Counted from the stretch's first letter, positions 1 to 9,580 are shown. The stretch is DNA of 64,000 nt from Herbinix hemicellulosilytica (GCF_002904165.1 NZ_CVTD020000015.1:372001-436000), one strand, 5' to 3'. Numbers and translations: made by a program. The notes: generated by a model from the letters alone, not told the origin.

Positions 1-169
1 GATCAACAACAACAGCCTGAAGGCCTTCTTCAAATTCTCCTTCATTCTGGACTTGGCTTATCTTATTTAATCTTTTTTCTTCTATTTCCGATACCTTATC
101 CTTATAATCGATAAGAATCTTGCTGCCTGTCTTGTACTGGACCGAGTAAGCCTTAATAATATTAGACAA
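1..169 (-). CDS. fliH: Flagellar assembly protein FliH, N-terminal part (runs off the window)
   Basis: This is the N-terminal 56 codons of a gene that continues past the left edge. FliH is the cytoplasmic stator/regulator that binds the FliI ATPase of the flagellar export machine. The start is a TTG at 169-167, overlapping the fliG stop by a few bases. It is chosen because GGAGG lies about 11 nt upstream inside the end of fliG and because the product begins SNIIKAYSVQY, typical of clostridial FliH. The remaining residues are charged and probably helical (KVSEIEEKRL). The identification rests on this N-terminus plus the position directly after fliG; the domain itself is not in the window. Confidence 0.75.
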   Translation of the reverse strand, partial: MSNIIKAYSVQYKTGSKILIDYKDKVSEIEEKRLNKISQVQNEGEFEEGLQAVVVD

Positions 170-1178
170 TTATCTCATCACCTCCGCCTCTGGATATGAT
201 AATCTCAGAGGAATCCTCCAGCTTTCTGATAATGTTGACAATTCTCTGCTGAGCCTCTTCAACATCCTTCATGCGGACAGGTCCCATATATTCCATATCC
301 TCTTTTATCATAGCAGCAAGTCTCTTAGACATATTGTTAAAGATAACATTCTGTACTTCTTCCGTAGCACCTTTAAGCGCAACAGCCAGTTCATTGTTAT
401 CAACTTCTCTGAGAACTCTCTGAATCGATCTGTCATCCAGGCTAAGTATGTCTTCGAATACGAACATCTTCTTGCGGATTTCGTCAGCAAGCTCGGGATC
501 TTCTATCTCTAAGGTTTCCATAATATGTTTCTCTGTACCGCGATCTACGGTATTTAAGATCTCTACGATAGCATCCACGCCACCGACGATTGTGTAATCC
601 TGATTTACCAAGGATGCCAGTTTTCGCTCCAGTATCTTTTCCACTTCTTTGATGACATCCGGCGATGTCCTGTCCATAGTTGCAATACGCTTAGCCACAT
701 CCGCCTGTTTATCCGGGGAAAGTCCCGATATAATAGCGGAAGCCTGAGAAGAAGGAAGGTATGACAAAATCAAAGCAATGGTCTGAGGATGTTCGTCCTG
801 TATAAAGTTCAAAAGTTGTGTTGCATCTGCCTTGCGGACAAATTCGAAAGGCCGTACCTGTAAAGATGCTGTCAGCTTTCCTATTACTTCCCTGGCTTTT
901 TCTGGTCCCAGGGCTTTCTCAAGAAGTTCTTTAGCATAAGAGATACCGCCCTCTGCAATATACTGCTGTGCAAGGCATATCTCGTAGAATTCATCCAATA
1001 CCATATCCTTTGTAGCAGCAGAGACACTGCGGGTATTGGCAATCTCCAGGGTCAGTGCTTCTATTTCATCTTCTCTCAGATGCTTAAAGATATTAGCTGA
1101 ACGCTCCGGTCCGAGAGTTATCAGCAATATTGCAGCTTTTTGTATTCCCGTAATTTCTTGTGCGCTTGCCTTTGCCAC
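162..1178 (-). CDS. fliG: Flagellar motor switch protein FliG
   Basis: FliG forms the rotor ring on FliF and takes torque from the MotAB stator. The product is 338 aa, the usual length. It shows the FliG N-terminal domain (GIQKAAILLITLGPE near the start), the EHPQT motif near residue 128 in the middle domain, and the conserved charged C-terminal torque region (DDRSIQRVLREVD followed by KRLAAMIKEDMEYMGPVR). It lies in the flgB-flgC-fliE-fliF-fliG-fliH operon, 15 bp after fliF. The 3' end contains the Shine-Dalgarno of fliH, which suggests translational coupling. Confidence 0.97.
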   Translation of the reverse strand: MAKASAQEITGIQKAAILLITLGPERSANIFKHLREDEIEALTLEIANTRSVSAATKDMVLDEFYEICLAQQYIAEGGISYAKELLEKALGPEKAREVIGKLTASLQVRPFEFVRKADATQLLNFIQDEHPQTIALILSYLPSSQASAIISGLSPDKQADVAKRIATMDRTSPDVIKEVEKILERKLASLVNQDYTIVGGVDAIVEILNTVDRGTEKHIMETLEIEDPELADEIRKKMFVFEDILSLDDRSIQRVLREVDNNELAVALKGATEEVQNVIFNNMSKRLAAMIKEDMEYMGPVRMKDVEEAQQRIVNIIRKLEDSSEIIISRGGGDEIIV

Positions 1179-1193
1179 TTTACATACTCCTCC

Positions 1194-2789
1194 CTATTCC
1201 CAATCTTCGCTTAACCAGTTGCGAAGAAGCTGTGCAACCGCATCAGGTTTTTCATCAACAAATTTCTCTATCATCCTGCGTACTTCCGATGCATCTGAGA
1301 ACTCAATATCTTCAAGAGATTTTTGCTCTTTAGTTGTAGCCAAAAGCTCTTCTACGGATAATTCGGGTTCCAATTCTGTAACCTCCACAGGCTTCATAGC
1401 TTTAAATACTACGAAGAATACCATGGCCACAATCATAACCAGAAGTATAATCTGCAGGTAATCTGTCCAATCCCTGACTTTGATTTCCTTTGGAAGAAAT
1501 ACCGGTTGCTCTATTGCGGTTATTTGAATATTGTTTTCCGGTATTCCCGTTGCCATGGACACCATTGCAACAATATCGGGATCGACTTCAAGCTTGGTTC
1601 CGTCACTGTTAGCCCTTACATATTCCTCAAATGTCATATTTTCCAAAGAACCGTTTTGCTCCAATTCTTCTTCTGTAATTGTTATAATCTTGCGAAGGAG
1701 AATGCTTACGGAAGATTCCTCCGATTTTATAGCACCTACTTCATACTCTGTATTGGTAACCCTTTCATTGGGCAGGTAATCAAATTCTTCTATCTTTACA
1801 CTTCCACTGGTACTTGATCCGTCTTCAATCATATAATCCGTTTCGTCGTTTGATGAAGTACCGGGAATACCTCCTCCCTGTACTCCGACATTCTCAGAAT
1901 TATATGTATAGCTGTGGCTGTATAAACCCTGGTCCTGCCCTTCTGCGGGAATATATTCCGTGTATAATTCCGATACTTTCTTAAAATCCAATACTAAATT
2001 CGGCATTATAACAACGTCATCGTAGCCGCTTTTTATAAGGCCCATATACAAATTGTTTATAATGGTATTGCGAAGCATCTCACGGTATTCTTCCTTGGTT
2101 TTTGCGCTTCCGGAATATAAATCCTGGGCCCCTCCGTAAAGCAAATTACCGTTCTGGTCTGCCACTTTTATATTATCGGTTGTTTTATTTCCGATAACGG
2201 CAGCCACCACTTCCGCAATAGTTTCCGCAGACTCCGGTTTGAAATTCTTATCGACGGTAAGAAGAACACTGGCACTGGTATCTCTTTGACTTGACAAAAT
2301 AGAATTGGTATCATCTACCGGAATATAGAATACCTCTGCATCCAGGACTCCGTCCATACTTTTAATGAATCTCTTAAGCTGATTCTGCAGATACAGATTT
2401 AATTTAAGATTTCGGTCACTGTTTGTTGTACTCAGACTGTTATTGAGAAGCTCGTCCAACGAAAGACCTGTTGAAGGCATATCATTGCTGGCGAGCAGCA
2501 AAACAGCATCAGAATATTTTTTTATATCAACCGAAACTGTAAGATTGTCGGAACCGAGTTTATACTTTATGCCTTCCGATTCAAGCAAACTTACGACTTC
2601 ACTTGCTTCTTTTGTATTTTCAGCTACGGTAAGTTCCTTGTATTCAATACGGTTTGTTATATATATTAATAATCCAAATGCCAATATTATTGCACTGACC
2701 ACACTGATTAAAATGGTCTTTTGCTTTGCCGTGTACTTGTTCCAAAAAGCCACTGCCTTTTCGGATATTAATTTCAGCCTTTCTGCCAT
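1194..2789 (-). CDS. fliF: Flagellar MS-ring protein FliF
   Basis: FliF builds the membrane MS ring, the base of the flagellum and the housing of the export gate. The product is 531 aa, normal for the family. One transmembrane segment lies near residues 25-45 and a second near 445-465, with the large ring-forming (YscJ/FliF) domains between them and a cytoplasmic tail that binds FliG. Typical motifs include the DGVLDAEVFYIP segment and the loop region rich in Gly/Ser around residues 295-330. It sits between fliE and fliG in one transcription unit. Confidence 0.96.
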   Translation of the reverse strand: MAERLKLISEKAVAFWNKYTAKQKTILISVVSAIILAFGLLIYITNRIEYKELTVAENTKEASEVVSLLESEGIKYKLGSDNLTVSVDIKKYSDAVLLLASNDMPSTGLSLDELLNNSLSTTNSDRNLKLNLYLQNQLKRFIKSMDGVLDAEVFYIPVDDTNSILSSQRDTSASVLLTVDKNFKPESAETIAEVVAAVIGNKTTDNIKVADQNGNLLYGGAQDLYSGSAKTKEEYREMLRNTIINNLYMGLIKSGYDDVVIMPNLVLDFKKVSELYTEYIPAEGQDQGLYSHSYTYNSENVGVQGGGIPGTSSNDETDYMIEDGSSTSGSVKIEEFDYLPNERVTNTEYEVGAIKSEESSVSILLRKIITITEEELEQNGSLENMTFEEYVRANSDGTKLEVDPDIVAMVSMATGIPENNIQITAIEQPVFLPKEIKVRDWTDYLQIILLVMIVAMVFFVVFKAMKPVEVTELEPELSVEELLATTKEQKSLEDIEFSDASEVRRMIEKFVDEKPDAVAQLLRNWLSEDWE

Positions 2790-2830
2790 TATCCCTACTC
2801 CTAGAATTCAAAATTTCGTGTATTATAATT

Positions 2831-3142
2831 CTAAAATTGCAGATTCATTATTTCCTTATACGCCTCTAATACTTGATTGCGGACTGCAACGGTAAACTGC
2901 AGCGCTAAATTTGCCTTTTGCTGCGCTATCTGCAAATCGTGGGTATTATCCAAAAGGCCGAGTGAAAATGCAATCTCAGCTTCTTCAGCTTCATTGGTGT
3001 AACGGTTGGTATCCTCGATCATTTGTGCAGCAGCCTTAAATAAAGTCTCAAAAGCCGCATTTCTGTTTTCTTTAGATGTTGTTGCAGAACCAACGTGATA
3101 TTTACTGAATTCGCCCAAAGTACCTATGCTAGCTATATTCAT
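2831..3142 (-). CDS. fliE: Flagellar hook-basal body complex protein FliE
   Basis: FliE is the small adaptor joining the MS ring to the proximal rod. The product is 103 aa, as expected. It has the FliE C-terminal pattern: a helical segment with the HDLQIAQQKANLALQFTVAVR region and a short tail ending in YKEIMNLQF. It is the third gene of the flgB-flgC-fliE operon, 17 bp after flgC, and leaves a 41-bp gap before fliF. Confidence 0.95.
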   Translation of the reverse strand: MNIASIGTLGEFSKYHVGSATTSKENRNAAFETLFKAAAQMIEDTNRYTNEAEEAEIAFSLGLLDNTHDLQIAQQKANLALQFTVAVRNQVLEAYKEIMNLQF

Positions 3143-3159
3143 TGTTTAACTACACCCTC

Positions 3160-3597
3160 CTATTTGCCTACTTCCAGGCCTTTTAATGCCATGCTTTTCG
3201 TAGCATTAAAAGCTGTAACATTGGCTTCGTAAGATCTGGTTGCATCTATCAAATCAGTCATTTCCTGAACAATGATCACATTGGGATAAGATACATAACC
3301 TTCTTCATCCGCATCCGGATGGTTGGGATCGTATACCTTATTCATCGGAGTTTCGCTATCCTCAACTATCCTGGTGACCTTTACTCCGTTACCGGGTACA
3401 CCGGCAGTTTTCATAAATATCTCCTGAAACGGCGAGGTGGTCCTTTCCGAAAAAACCACAGCTTTACGTTTATATGGCTGACCGTTCTTATCTCTGGTAG
3501 TCCTTACGTTTGCTATATTCTGAGAGATTACATCCATTCGTAGCCTCTGGGCGCTCATCCCGCTGGCACTTATGTTCATACCGCTAAATGCAGCCAT
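3160..3597 (-). CDS. flgC: Flagellar proximal rod protein FlgC
   Basis: FlgC is a rod subunit exported through the flagellar type III pathway. It has 145 aa. The N-terminus carries the rod-family signature (SGMSAQRLRMDVISQNIANV), and the C-terminus has the matching helix (MTDLIDATRSYEANVTAFNATKSM). Both ends form the coiled-coil D0 domain shared by rod and hook proteins. It follows flgB by 21 bp and is followed closely by fliE. Confidence 0.96.
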   Translation of the reverse strand: MAAFSGMNISASGMSAQRLRMDVISQNIANVRTTRDKNGQPYKRKAVVFSERTTSPFQEIFMKTAGVPGNGVKVTRIVEDSETPMNKVYDPNHPDADEEGYVSYPNVIIVQEMTDLIDATRSYEANVTAFNATKSMALKGLEVGK

Positions 3598-3618
3598 CTG
3601 TTTTCCTCCTTATTTTAG

Positions 3619-4011
3619 TTATTTATTATTTTGCAGCACCATTTTTAATCTGTTAAACTCCTGTGTAATAGAATCCATAAGCGCATAATATTTTATTTGG
3701 TTTTCGGCCAAATTGGCTGTTTCAGTGTCTATATCAACATTATTTCCGTCCAACCGATAGCTAAGATTCGAATAATCGGTATATACCTGAGGTTCGATCC
3801 TGTCAAGCCTTACTCTGGATACCCTCTTGTCCAAAGAATTGTCCCCGGTCAGAGCAGACATAAGTAAGGACTCAAACTGAATGTCTTTTCTTTTATATCC
3901 GGGAGTGCTTACATTCGCTATATTGTTGGCGATAACTTCGTTTCTTTTCCAGCTGGCGCCTGCAGCTTTCGTAAGAACATTTATATAATTGAAAGCATTT
4001 GAATTAATCAT
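3619..4011 (-). CDS. flgB: Flagellar proximal rod protein FlgB
   Basis: FlgB is the first rod subunit of the basal body. The ATG at 4011 is preferred over an in-frame TTG at 4020, because GGAGG is immediately next to the TTG but 9 nt before the ATG. That gives 130 aa. The rod signature NEVIANNIANVSTPGYKR is present near residues 24-41, and the C-terminus has the conserved helical stretch ending in the FNRLKMVLQ region. It opens the flagellar operon; CodY lies immediately upstream on the same strand with a terminator between. Confidence 0.95.
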   Translation of the reverse strand: MINSNAFNYINVLTKAAGASWKRNEVIANNIANVSTPGYKRKDIQFESLLMSALTGDNSLDKRVSRVRLDRIEPQVYTDYSNLSYRLDGNNVDIDTETANLAENQIKYYALMDSITQEFNRLKMVLQNNK

Positions 4012-4020
4012 AATCTTCAA

Positions 4021-4322
4021 CCTCCGTTAAGAATAATTATAATAAATATTACAAAAAACACAAGATATGTTTGCAAAATTAGTAGAATAGTACCACATAT
4101 TGTGTAAAAATGTCCATTCATTTTAATAAAAATTCTTGGTGATACTAACACAATTTTGGTAAAAACCCCGTTTGCTGGTAAAAAATAAACCATGATTTTA
4201 TTATCTCTGTAAAAAGCTTGTTGATAAATAGGAAATTTGGCGGAATATTGTACTTTTTAGTAGAATTTTTAATAAAATCATAAAATTTTAGTCAATTTTT
4301 GTTTGTTAAAAATTTAATATAT
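4021..4322. other. AT-rich intergenic region upstream of the flagellar operon
   Basis: About 300 bp without a gene. It must hold the promoter of the flgB operon, because the codY terminator at 4323-4360 closes the upstream transcript. It is very AT-rich with many A/T runs. I could not pick one convincing sigma-A or sigma-D promoter by eye and see no small ORF with a ribosome binding site. Confidence 0.5.
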
Positions 4323-4360
4323 AAAAAAAGATTTATGGGTAAATACCCCCATAAATCTTT
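4323..4360 (-). terminator. Rho-independent terminator of codY
   Basis: Read on the minus strand, the stem AAGATTTATGGG / CCCATAAATCTT (12 bp, perfect) is followed by a run of seven T. It starts about 10 bp after the codY stop codon and separates codY from the flagellar operon. Confidence 0.9.
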
Positions 4361-4369
4361 CTGTTAATC

Positions 4370-5140
4370 TTAGCGTTGTAGATTTTTCAATTCATCAAAA
4401 ACTACATCATTAAGTACTTTTATATATGTCCCTTTCATTCCCGAGGAACGGGATTCGATTACACCGGCACTTTCAAATTTTCTGAGAGCATTGACAATAA
4501 CAGACCTTGTTATTCCGACGCGGTCAGCAATTTTGCTGGCTACCAATATTCCCTCGTTTCCCTTTAACTCGTTAAAAATGTGCTGAATTGCTTCCAGCTC
4601 CGAAAAGGATAAAGTACTTATTGCGGATTTGACAATCTGGATTTTTCTGTTCTCCTCGGCATTTTCTTCGTTTACCGAGCGCATCATCTCAAGGCCTACT
4701 ACTGTAGTACCGTATTCGCTGAGAATAATATCGTCAATATTATATTGAGAACCGATTCTGTATATGAATAAAGTTCCCAGTCTTTCACCCGCAATATCGA
4801 TCGGGGTTATTATGGCAGTATAGTTTTCTACACCGTCAAACTCAAACCCCAATGTGTTAAGATTAACATTCTCTTTTGTAGACAATATGTTGAGAAGCCT
4901 TTCATTCAGCAAACTGTCAATGTATTTGCCGACAGTATCCTTTATAAGTTCATTAATCTCTTCAATATCCGGTCTGTTTTTTATACCCAGTACTTTGCCT
5001 TTACGACTGATAACCAACACATTGGAACGTAATATATCACTCAGCACAACACAGATGTCGTTAAAAACAACTTTGTGTGAATTGTTGTTATGCAAAAGGT
5101 TGTTAATTTTTCTTGTTTTATCAAGCAATTGAACGCTCAT
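4370..5140 (-). CDS. codY: GTP-sensing global transcriptional repressor CodY
   Basis: CodY represses nutrient-limitation genes in response to branched-chain amino acids and GTP. The ATG at 5140 has GGAGGA about 8 nt upstream, giving 256 aa; an ATG seven codons upstream has no ribosome binding site of its own. The N-terminal GAF domain occupies roughly residues 1-155. The C-terminal winged helix has the near-invariant CodY DNA-binding sequence (ASKIADRVGITRSVIVNALR, then GVIESRS and GMKGTYIKV). It follows topA and precedes the flagellar operon, the order seen in Bacillus but without the clpQY genes. Confidence 0.97.
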   Translation of the reverse strand: MSVQLLDKTRKINNLLHNNNSHKVVFNDICVVLSDILRSNVLVISRKGKVLGIKNRPDIEEINELIKDTVGKYIDSLLNERLLNILSTKENVNLNTLGFEFDGVENYTAIITPIDIAGERLGTLFIYRIGSQYNIDDIILSEYGTTVVGLEMMRSVNEENAEENRKIQIVKSAISTLSFSELEAIQHIFNELKGNEGILVASKIADRVGITRSVIVNALRKFESAGVIESRSSGMKGTYIKVLNDVVFDELKNLQR

Positions 5141-5358
5141 TAAACTGTTCCTCCAATACATTTCTTATCTTTGCTATAATAAAGCAATCCGCAGGTCAAG
5201 TTATCAAAAAGTAAAGCAACTGAATTTTTCCAATTGTATTGCCTTTTTCATTTTATCACAAATTATTTTCAAAAACAATACTATATTCTTTATTTTGACA
5301 CACATTTTCAGACAAAATTTTCATTTTACGACAAATTTTACTGTATTGTGTATATCTT
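5141..5358 (-). promoter_or_regulatory. codY upstream region with a possible CodY box
   Basis: This 218-bp gap between topA and codY is AT-rich. At 5303-5317 the sequence CATTTTCAGACAAAA matches the published CodY consensus AATTTTCWGAAAATT at 11 of 15 positions. That would fit autoregulation, but such matches are easy to find in AT-rich DNA. No promoter with good spacing was chosen. Confidence 0.3.
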
Positions 5359-7440
5359 TTAATCAACGTTTTCGTTTTTATCGGCTGTTACATAGCCGCA
5401 GTTTTCATTGCTGCACACTAGTTTGCCGCCTTTTTCCAGCATAATTTCTCCACATTTAATGCATTTAACATTTGAAGGTTTCTGCCAGGTCATGAAATTG
5501 CAGTCAGGATGGTTGCTGCATCCGAAATATTTTCTGCCTTTTTTGGTTTTTCGTATTACTATGTCACCGCCGCACAGAGGACATTTCACGCCGATTTTTT
5601 CAAGATAGGGCTTTGTGTTTGTACAGTCGGGGAATCCCGGACATCCCAAAAATTTACCGTGCGGGCCATATTTTATTACCATGTTGCGGCCGCAAAGCTC
5701 GCAAACCTCATCACTTACTTCATCTTCAATTTTTATCTTATCCAGTTCTTCCTGGGCTTTATTAACCGCCTCTATAAGATCGGGATAAAAATTCCTCACT
5801 ATGGTTTTCCAGGACAAGGTTCCGTCTTCCACACTGTCAAGCAATGCTTCCATGTTGGCGGTAAAATTAACATCCACTATGCTAGGGAATGCCTTCATCA
5901 TAATATTGTTTACGGCTTCACCAAGTTCCGTAACATATAAGTTCTTGTTTTCTTTAATAACATATCTTCTGGCTATAATGGTACTGATCGTCGGTGCATA
6001 AGTACTGGGTCTGCCTATTCCAAGTTCCTCCAGGGTTTTGACAAGAGAAGCCTCGGTATAATGCGGAGGCGGCTGTGTGAAATGTTGGCTCTTTTTTATT
6101 TCTTTCAGTTCCAGCACGTCCCCTTCGGTTAAGGTTTCATATGTTGTCTTAATTACATCCTCGTCCTCTTCATCCTGATAAACACTTAAGAATCCTTCAA
6201 ATACAAGTTTTGATGCGGACGTGGAAAACCAGTGATTATTTCCTTCTATTTTAATTGAGGTTGTTTCGTAAACGGCAGACTGCATTCTGCTAGCCACAAA
6301 CCTTTTCCATATAAGCTGGTACAGCCTGTACTGGTCCCTGCTTAGAGAATCTTTAATGTCAGAAGGTGTAAACTGCACATTGGTGGGACGGATGGCTTCA
6401 TGGGCATCCTGAATTTTTTTCCCGCTGCGGTTGCCGCCGGATTGGGCTGATGCTACATACTCCTTACCGTAAGTCGCTCCGATAAATTCCTTTACTGCCG
6501 CATCGGCTTCATCACTGATTCTTACGGAATCCGTACGCAGATAAGTAATAAGACCTACGCTGCCGTATCCTTTTATATCAATACCCTCGTATAATTGCTG
6601 TGCCAGCTGCATGGTTTTGCTTGTTGAAAAATTCAGCACCTTTGCAGCTTCCTGCTGCAAAGTACTGGTTGTAAAAGGCAGGGGAGCTTTTCTAACCCTT
6701 TCCCCTCTCTTTATTTCTCTGATAACAAATTCCGCCCCTTTTAGCTCATTTAGAATATTTTGTGCTTCTGCCTCGGAACGGACTGTTGTTTTATTTTTAT
6801 CTTTGCCTATATATTTGGCTATAAGGGGCTTTTTCTCCCCTTTTAAGGTAAATTCCGCTTCCAGATTCCAGTATTCTTCCGGAATGAAGGAATTGATCTC
6901 TTCTTCCCTGTCACAAATAATTCTAAGGGCTACCGACTGTACTCTTCCTGCGCTTAAGCCCCGTTTTACCTTATTCCAAAGCAGGGGACTTATGGTGTAA
7001 CCCACCATACGGTCTAGGACTCTTCTTGCCTGCTGGGCATCAACAAGATTCATATCAATCTTTCTTGCATTTTTTATGGCGTTTTTTACCGCATTTTTTG
7101 TAATTTCATTAAATACAATCCTGTTAGGTATATTATTATCCAGCTTCAGCGAATTGGACAAATGCCACGATATGGCTTCACCTTCCCGGTCCGGGTCTGT
7201 GGCCAGATATACTTTATCCGCCTTCTTTACTTCTTTTCTAAGTTTGGCAAGCAGTTCTCCCTTGCCTCGTATAGTTATATATTTAGGCTCGAAATCATTT
7301 TCAATATCTATTCCCATCTGACTTTTCGGCAAATCCATTACGTGTCCGTTGGATGCAACAACTTCATAATTGCTTCCCAAAAATTTTTTAATGGTCTTCG
7401 CTTTTGCCGGAGATTCCACAATCACGAGATATCTTGGCAT
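5359..7440 (-). CDS. topA: DNA topoisomerase I
   Basis: Type IA topoisomerase that relaxes negative supercoils. The ATG at 7440 is chosen because GAGGAG lies 7 nt upstream; the in-frame TTG at 7446 is too close to it. The product is 693 aa, a usual length. It shows the N-terminal TOPRIM domain (VIVESPAKAKTIKKFLG, then DPDREGEAISWHL), the active-site tyrosine motif GLITYLRTDSVRISD near residue 300, and three C-terminal four-cysteine zinc ribbons from about residue 575 (CELCGRNM, CPLCGGDI, CIKCGEIM). It lies between dprA and codY on the same strand. Confidence 0.98.
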   Translation of the reverse strand: MPRYLVIVESPAKAKTIKKFLGSNYEVVASNGHVMDLPKSQMGIDIENDFEPKYITIRGKGELLAKLRKEVKKADKVYLATDPDREGEAISWHLSNSLKLDNNIPNRIVFNEITKNAVKNAIKNARKIDMNLVDAQQARRVLDRMVGYTISPLLWNKVKRGLSAGRVQSVALRIICDREEEINSFIPEEYWNLEAEFTLKGEKKPLIAKYIGKDKNKTTVRSEAEAQNILNELKGAEFVIREIKRGERVRKAPLPFTTSTLQQEAAKVLNFSTSKTMQLAQQLYEGIDIKGYGSVGLITYLRTDSVRISDEADAAVKEFIGATYGKEYVASAQSGGNRSGKKIQDAHEAIRPTNVQFTPSDIKDSLSRDQYRLYQLIWKRFVASRMQSAVYETTSIKIEGNNHWFSTSASKLVFEGFLSVYQDEEDEDVIKTTYETLTEGDVLELKEIKKSQHFTQPPPHYTEASLVKTLEELGIGRPSTYAPTISTIIARRYVIKENKNLYVTELGEAVNNIMMKAFPSIVDVNFTANMEALLDSVEDGTLSWKTIVRNFYPDLIEAVNKAQEELDKIKIEDEVSDEVCELCGRNMVIKYGPHGKFLGCPGFPDCTNTKPYLEKIGVKCPLCGGDIVIRKTKKGRKYFGCSNHPDCNFMTWQKPSNVKCIKCGEIMLEKGGKLVCSNENCGYVTADKNENVD

Positions 7441-7662
7441 AATCAAACTCCTCTTTCTATGTTTGACATTTACTAAGTCTTATAATATTATTATTAATCG
7501 TGCCCTATGCCAAGGCTTTAAAAAGCATACACCATTTTTTCCTGTGTTTCAAGTAAATATTTTTAATTTTTTATTAAAATATTCATTTTTTATGTTTTAT
7601 CATATTTTATTCAGATTTTTGCATAAAATGACTAACTATTCAAAAGATAAAGCAGACAAGCT

Positions 7663-8790
7663 TCATACCTGCTTTCTTACATAATAATTTTTTAAAGGCT
7701 GGGCAACCATATCTTTAAGTTCCATAGAAAGCATAATTTCCATTAATTTATCTATCGGCATTTGTGACATTTGTGAAATCTCCTCGATATGCCTGGGGGT
7801 AAGGCTAAGAAGTTGATAAATAATCCGTTCTTCTTCAACAAGGGCTTCTTTTATATTTAATTGCCCGGATTCGTCGGCAGAATAGCAGGCTATTAAGTCC
7901 TCCAAAACATCCGACGGTGAAGTAACCACTTTGGCTCCCATTTTAATTAAGTTATTGCATCCTAAACTCAGTTTATCTGTTATTCTTCCTGGTACGGCAT
8001 AAATATTTTTTCCCTGGTCAAGCCCCATATCAACCGTAATCAGAGAGCCGCTTTTTTCACCGGCCTCGATAACCAGAATTCCGTCACTTAAAGCACTTAT
8101 AATACGGTTTCGCATGGGAAAATGATAGGGCAAAGGCTTTATGCCGGGACCGTATTCCGATATGATACCTCCTTGTTTTTGTATGTCCATATAGAGGTTA
8201 ATGTTCTCGGCAGGATAACATATATCAATTCCGCAACCTAAAACCGCATATGTACTTCCTCCTGCCGAAACGGCTCCCGCATGAGCATAAGAATCTATCC
8301 CCCTTGCCAGGCCGGAAATTATGACAATACCTTCTTTTGCTATTGAGCCTGCCAGATATCTTGCAATTTCTTTTCCGTATGAAGAACAGTTTCTTGCCCC
8401 TACAACGGCTAATGATTTTTTGCCAAATGGCAGAGGGTTGCCTTTAAAATACAATATAACCGGCGGATCATAAATATGCCTCAATTTGTCGGGATATGCT
8501 TCATCAAAGACAGTAATATATCCTATCCTCCGTTCTTTTAAAAAGCTCAGATTTTTCTTTAGATTATCCGGTTTTCGGGAAGTAATTATCGCAGCCGTTT
8601 CCCGGTCGGTAATAGTGATGCCTTTGCTGCGGCAATATTCTTTTACATCCTTCAGGGCTTTTTCGGATGCGAAGAAAAAATCTTTTGGACACTTAAAATA
8701 TTCGATAACAGCAGACAGTTTTTTATAGTTTAAATTCGTATATGTGCATAACCAATATGTATAAATATCCTGCTCATCCTTCAATTTCAT
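7663..8790 (-). CDS. dprA: DNA-processing protein DprA (Smf)
   Basis: DprA binds incoming single-stranded DNA during transformation and loads RecA. It has 375 aa. The Rossmann-like core shows GARNCSSYG, SGLARGIDSYAH, GCGIDICYP and GSLITVDMGLDQGKNIYAVPG. The C-terminal 60-70 residues look like the winged-helix domain (LTPRHIEEISQMSQMPIDKLM). It is downstream of the interrupted comM, separated by 180 bp, so it may have its own promoter. Confidence 0.96.
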   Translation of the reverse strand: MKLKDEQDIYTYWLCTYTNLNYKKLSAVIEYFKCPKDFFFASEKALKDVKEYCRSKGITITDRETAAIITSRKPDNLKKNLSFLKERRIGYITVFDEAYPDKLRHIYDPPVILYFKGNPLPFGKKSLAVVGARNCSSYGKEIARYLAGSIAKEGIVIISGLARGIDSYAHAGAVSAGGSTYAVLGCGIDICYPAENINLYMDIQKQGGIISEYGPGIKPLPYHFPMRNRIISALSDGILVIEAGEKSGSLITVDMGLDQGKNIYAVPGRITDKLSLGCNNLIKMGAKVVTSPSDVLEDLIACYSADESGQLNIKEALVEEERIIYQLLSLTPRHIEEISQMSQMPIDKLMEIMLSMELKDMVAQPLKNYYVRKQV

Positions 8791-8970
8791 TTCCTCCGTA
8801 TAGTCTGTACTTTATTATGTACTCTTTCTTATTGACTATTAAATATCTTTATTTCTTTTAATCCATTTTCATATTCGAATTGATTTTTGATATTCCTTGT
8901 TATGCAAAAAATAATTTATTAAAACCTTCTTATGCCGCCGAAAGGATCGCATATATTATTCATTCCGGTC

Positions 8971-9453
8971 CTACCAGTATTTATCGTCCAGGCTCCTGTA
9001 GCAGATTGCCTCGCTAAGATGTTTGACGGTAATCTTTTCGCTGTTATCCAGGTCGGCAATGGTACGGGCCACCTTTAATATTCTGTGGTATGCTCTTGCA
9101 GACAGATTCATCTTAATAAAAGCTTTTTCTAACAGAGTCTGTTCTTTCGATTCTAGTTTGCAGAACTTCTTTATGGTTTTTGGAGTCAGTTGGGAATTGT
9201 AGCGTATATTACAGTCTTTATATCTTTCTGCCTGTATCTGATGAGCTTTATTAATCCGCTCCCTTATTTTTGCCGAACTTTCTTCCTTACTCTTTGTCTG
9301 CAGTTCCTTAAAATCAATATTCATTGCTTCTATGCAAATATCAAACCTGTCCAACATAGGTTTTGATATTTTGCCCAAATAGCGTTTTACCATAGGAATG
9401 GAACAATTACATTTGTTCCGGTCAGGATAATATCCGCACGAGCAAGGATTCAT
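8971..9453 (-). pseudogene. comM: comM (yifB) 3' fragment, separated by the prophage
   Basis: This is the C-terminal 160 codons of a Mg-chelatase-like AAA+ ATPase, ComM/YifB, a hexameric helicase that promotes branch migration in natural transformation. The piece starts exactly at the integration core (MNPCSCGYYPDRN) and carries the sensor-2/lid helices (LSARAYHRILKVARTIADL) and the conserved C-terminus (SEAICYRSLD). The N-terminal 348 residues are at 43940-45001. Rejoined, the protein is about 508 aa, a normal length. In the lysogen the only ATG is inside the att core and has no ribosome binding site, so this piece is probably silent. Confidence 0.93.
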
Positions 9454-9475
9454 CCGTGTTTATAATTTACATACA
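9449..9475. other. attL: host/prophage junction in comM
   Basis: Shared core TTCAT at 9449-9453 (plus strand), flanked on the right by the phage arm CCGTGTTTATAATTTACATA. Reverse-complementing the arm at the other end (attR) gives a closely matching arm: 20 of the first 22 bases agree, including 16 in a row. This is the expected inverted-repeat attP of a large serine recombinase. The base next to the core differs between the two ends (A at 9448, G at 43952), which puts the crossover inside TTCAT. Confidence 0.85.
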
Positions 9476-9580
9476 TGTTTATTAATGTTTTTCTTCCTAT
9501 TTAAATACTTATTAATATAATAAACATTTTGTAAAATTTTATATTGCTTATTATAATAATTTAAAAACAATCTCTCAGAA

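Noticed and set aside
1036-1461. Plus-strand open frame of 141 codons opposite fliG/fliF
   Set aside because: Antisense to two conserved flagellar genes, no ribosome binding site, and low-complexity Ser-rich translation typical of a shadow frame.
5141-5358. Riboswitch or T-box in the topA-codY gap
   Set aside because: No conserved T-box or riboswitch core could be recognised; the gap is plain AT-rich sequence.
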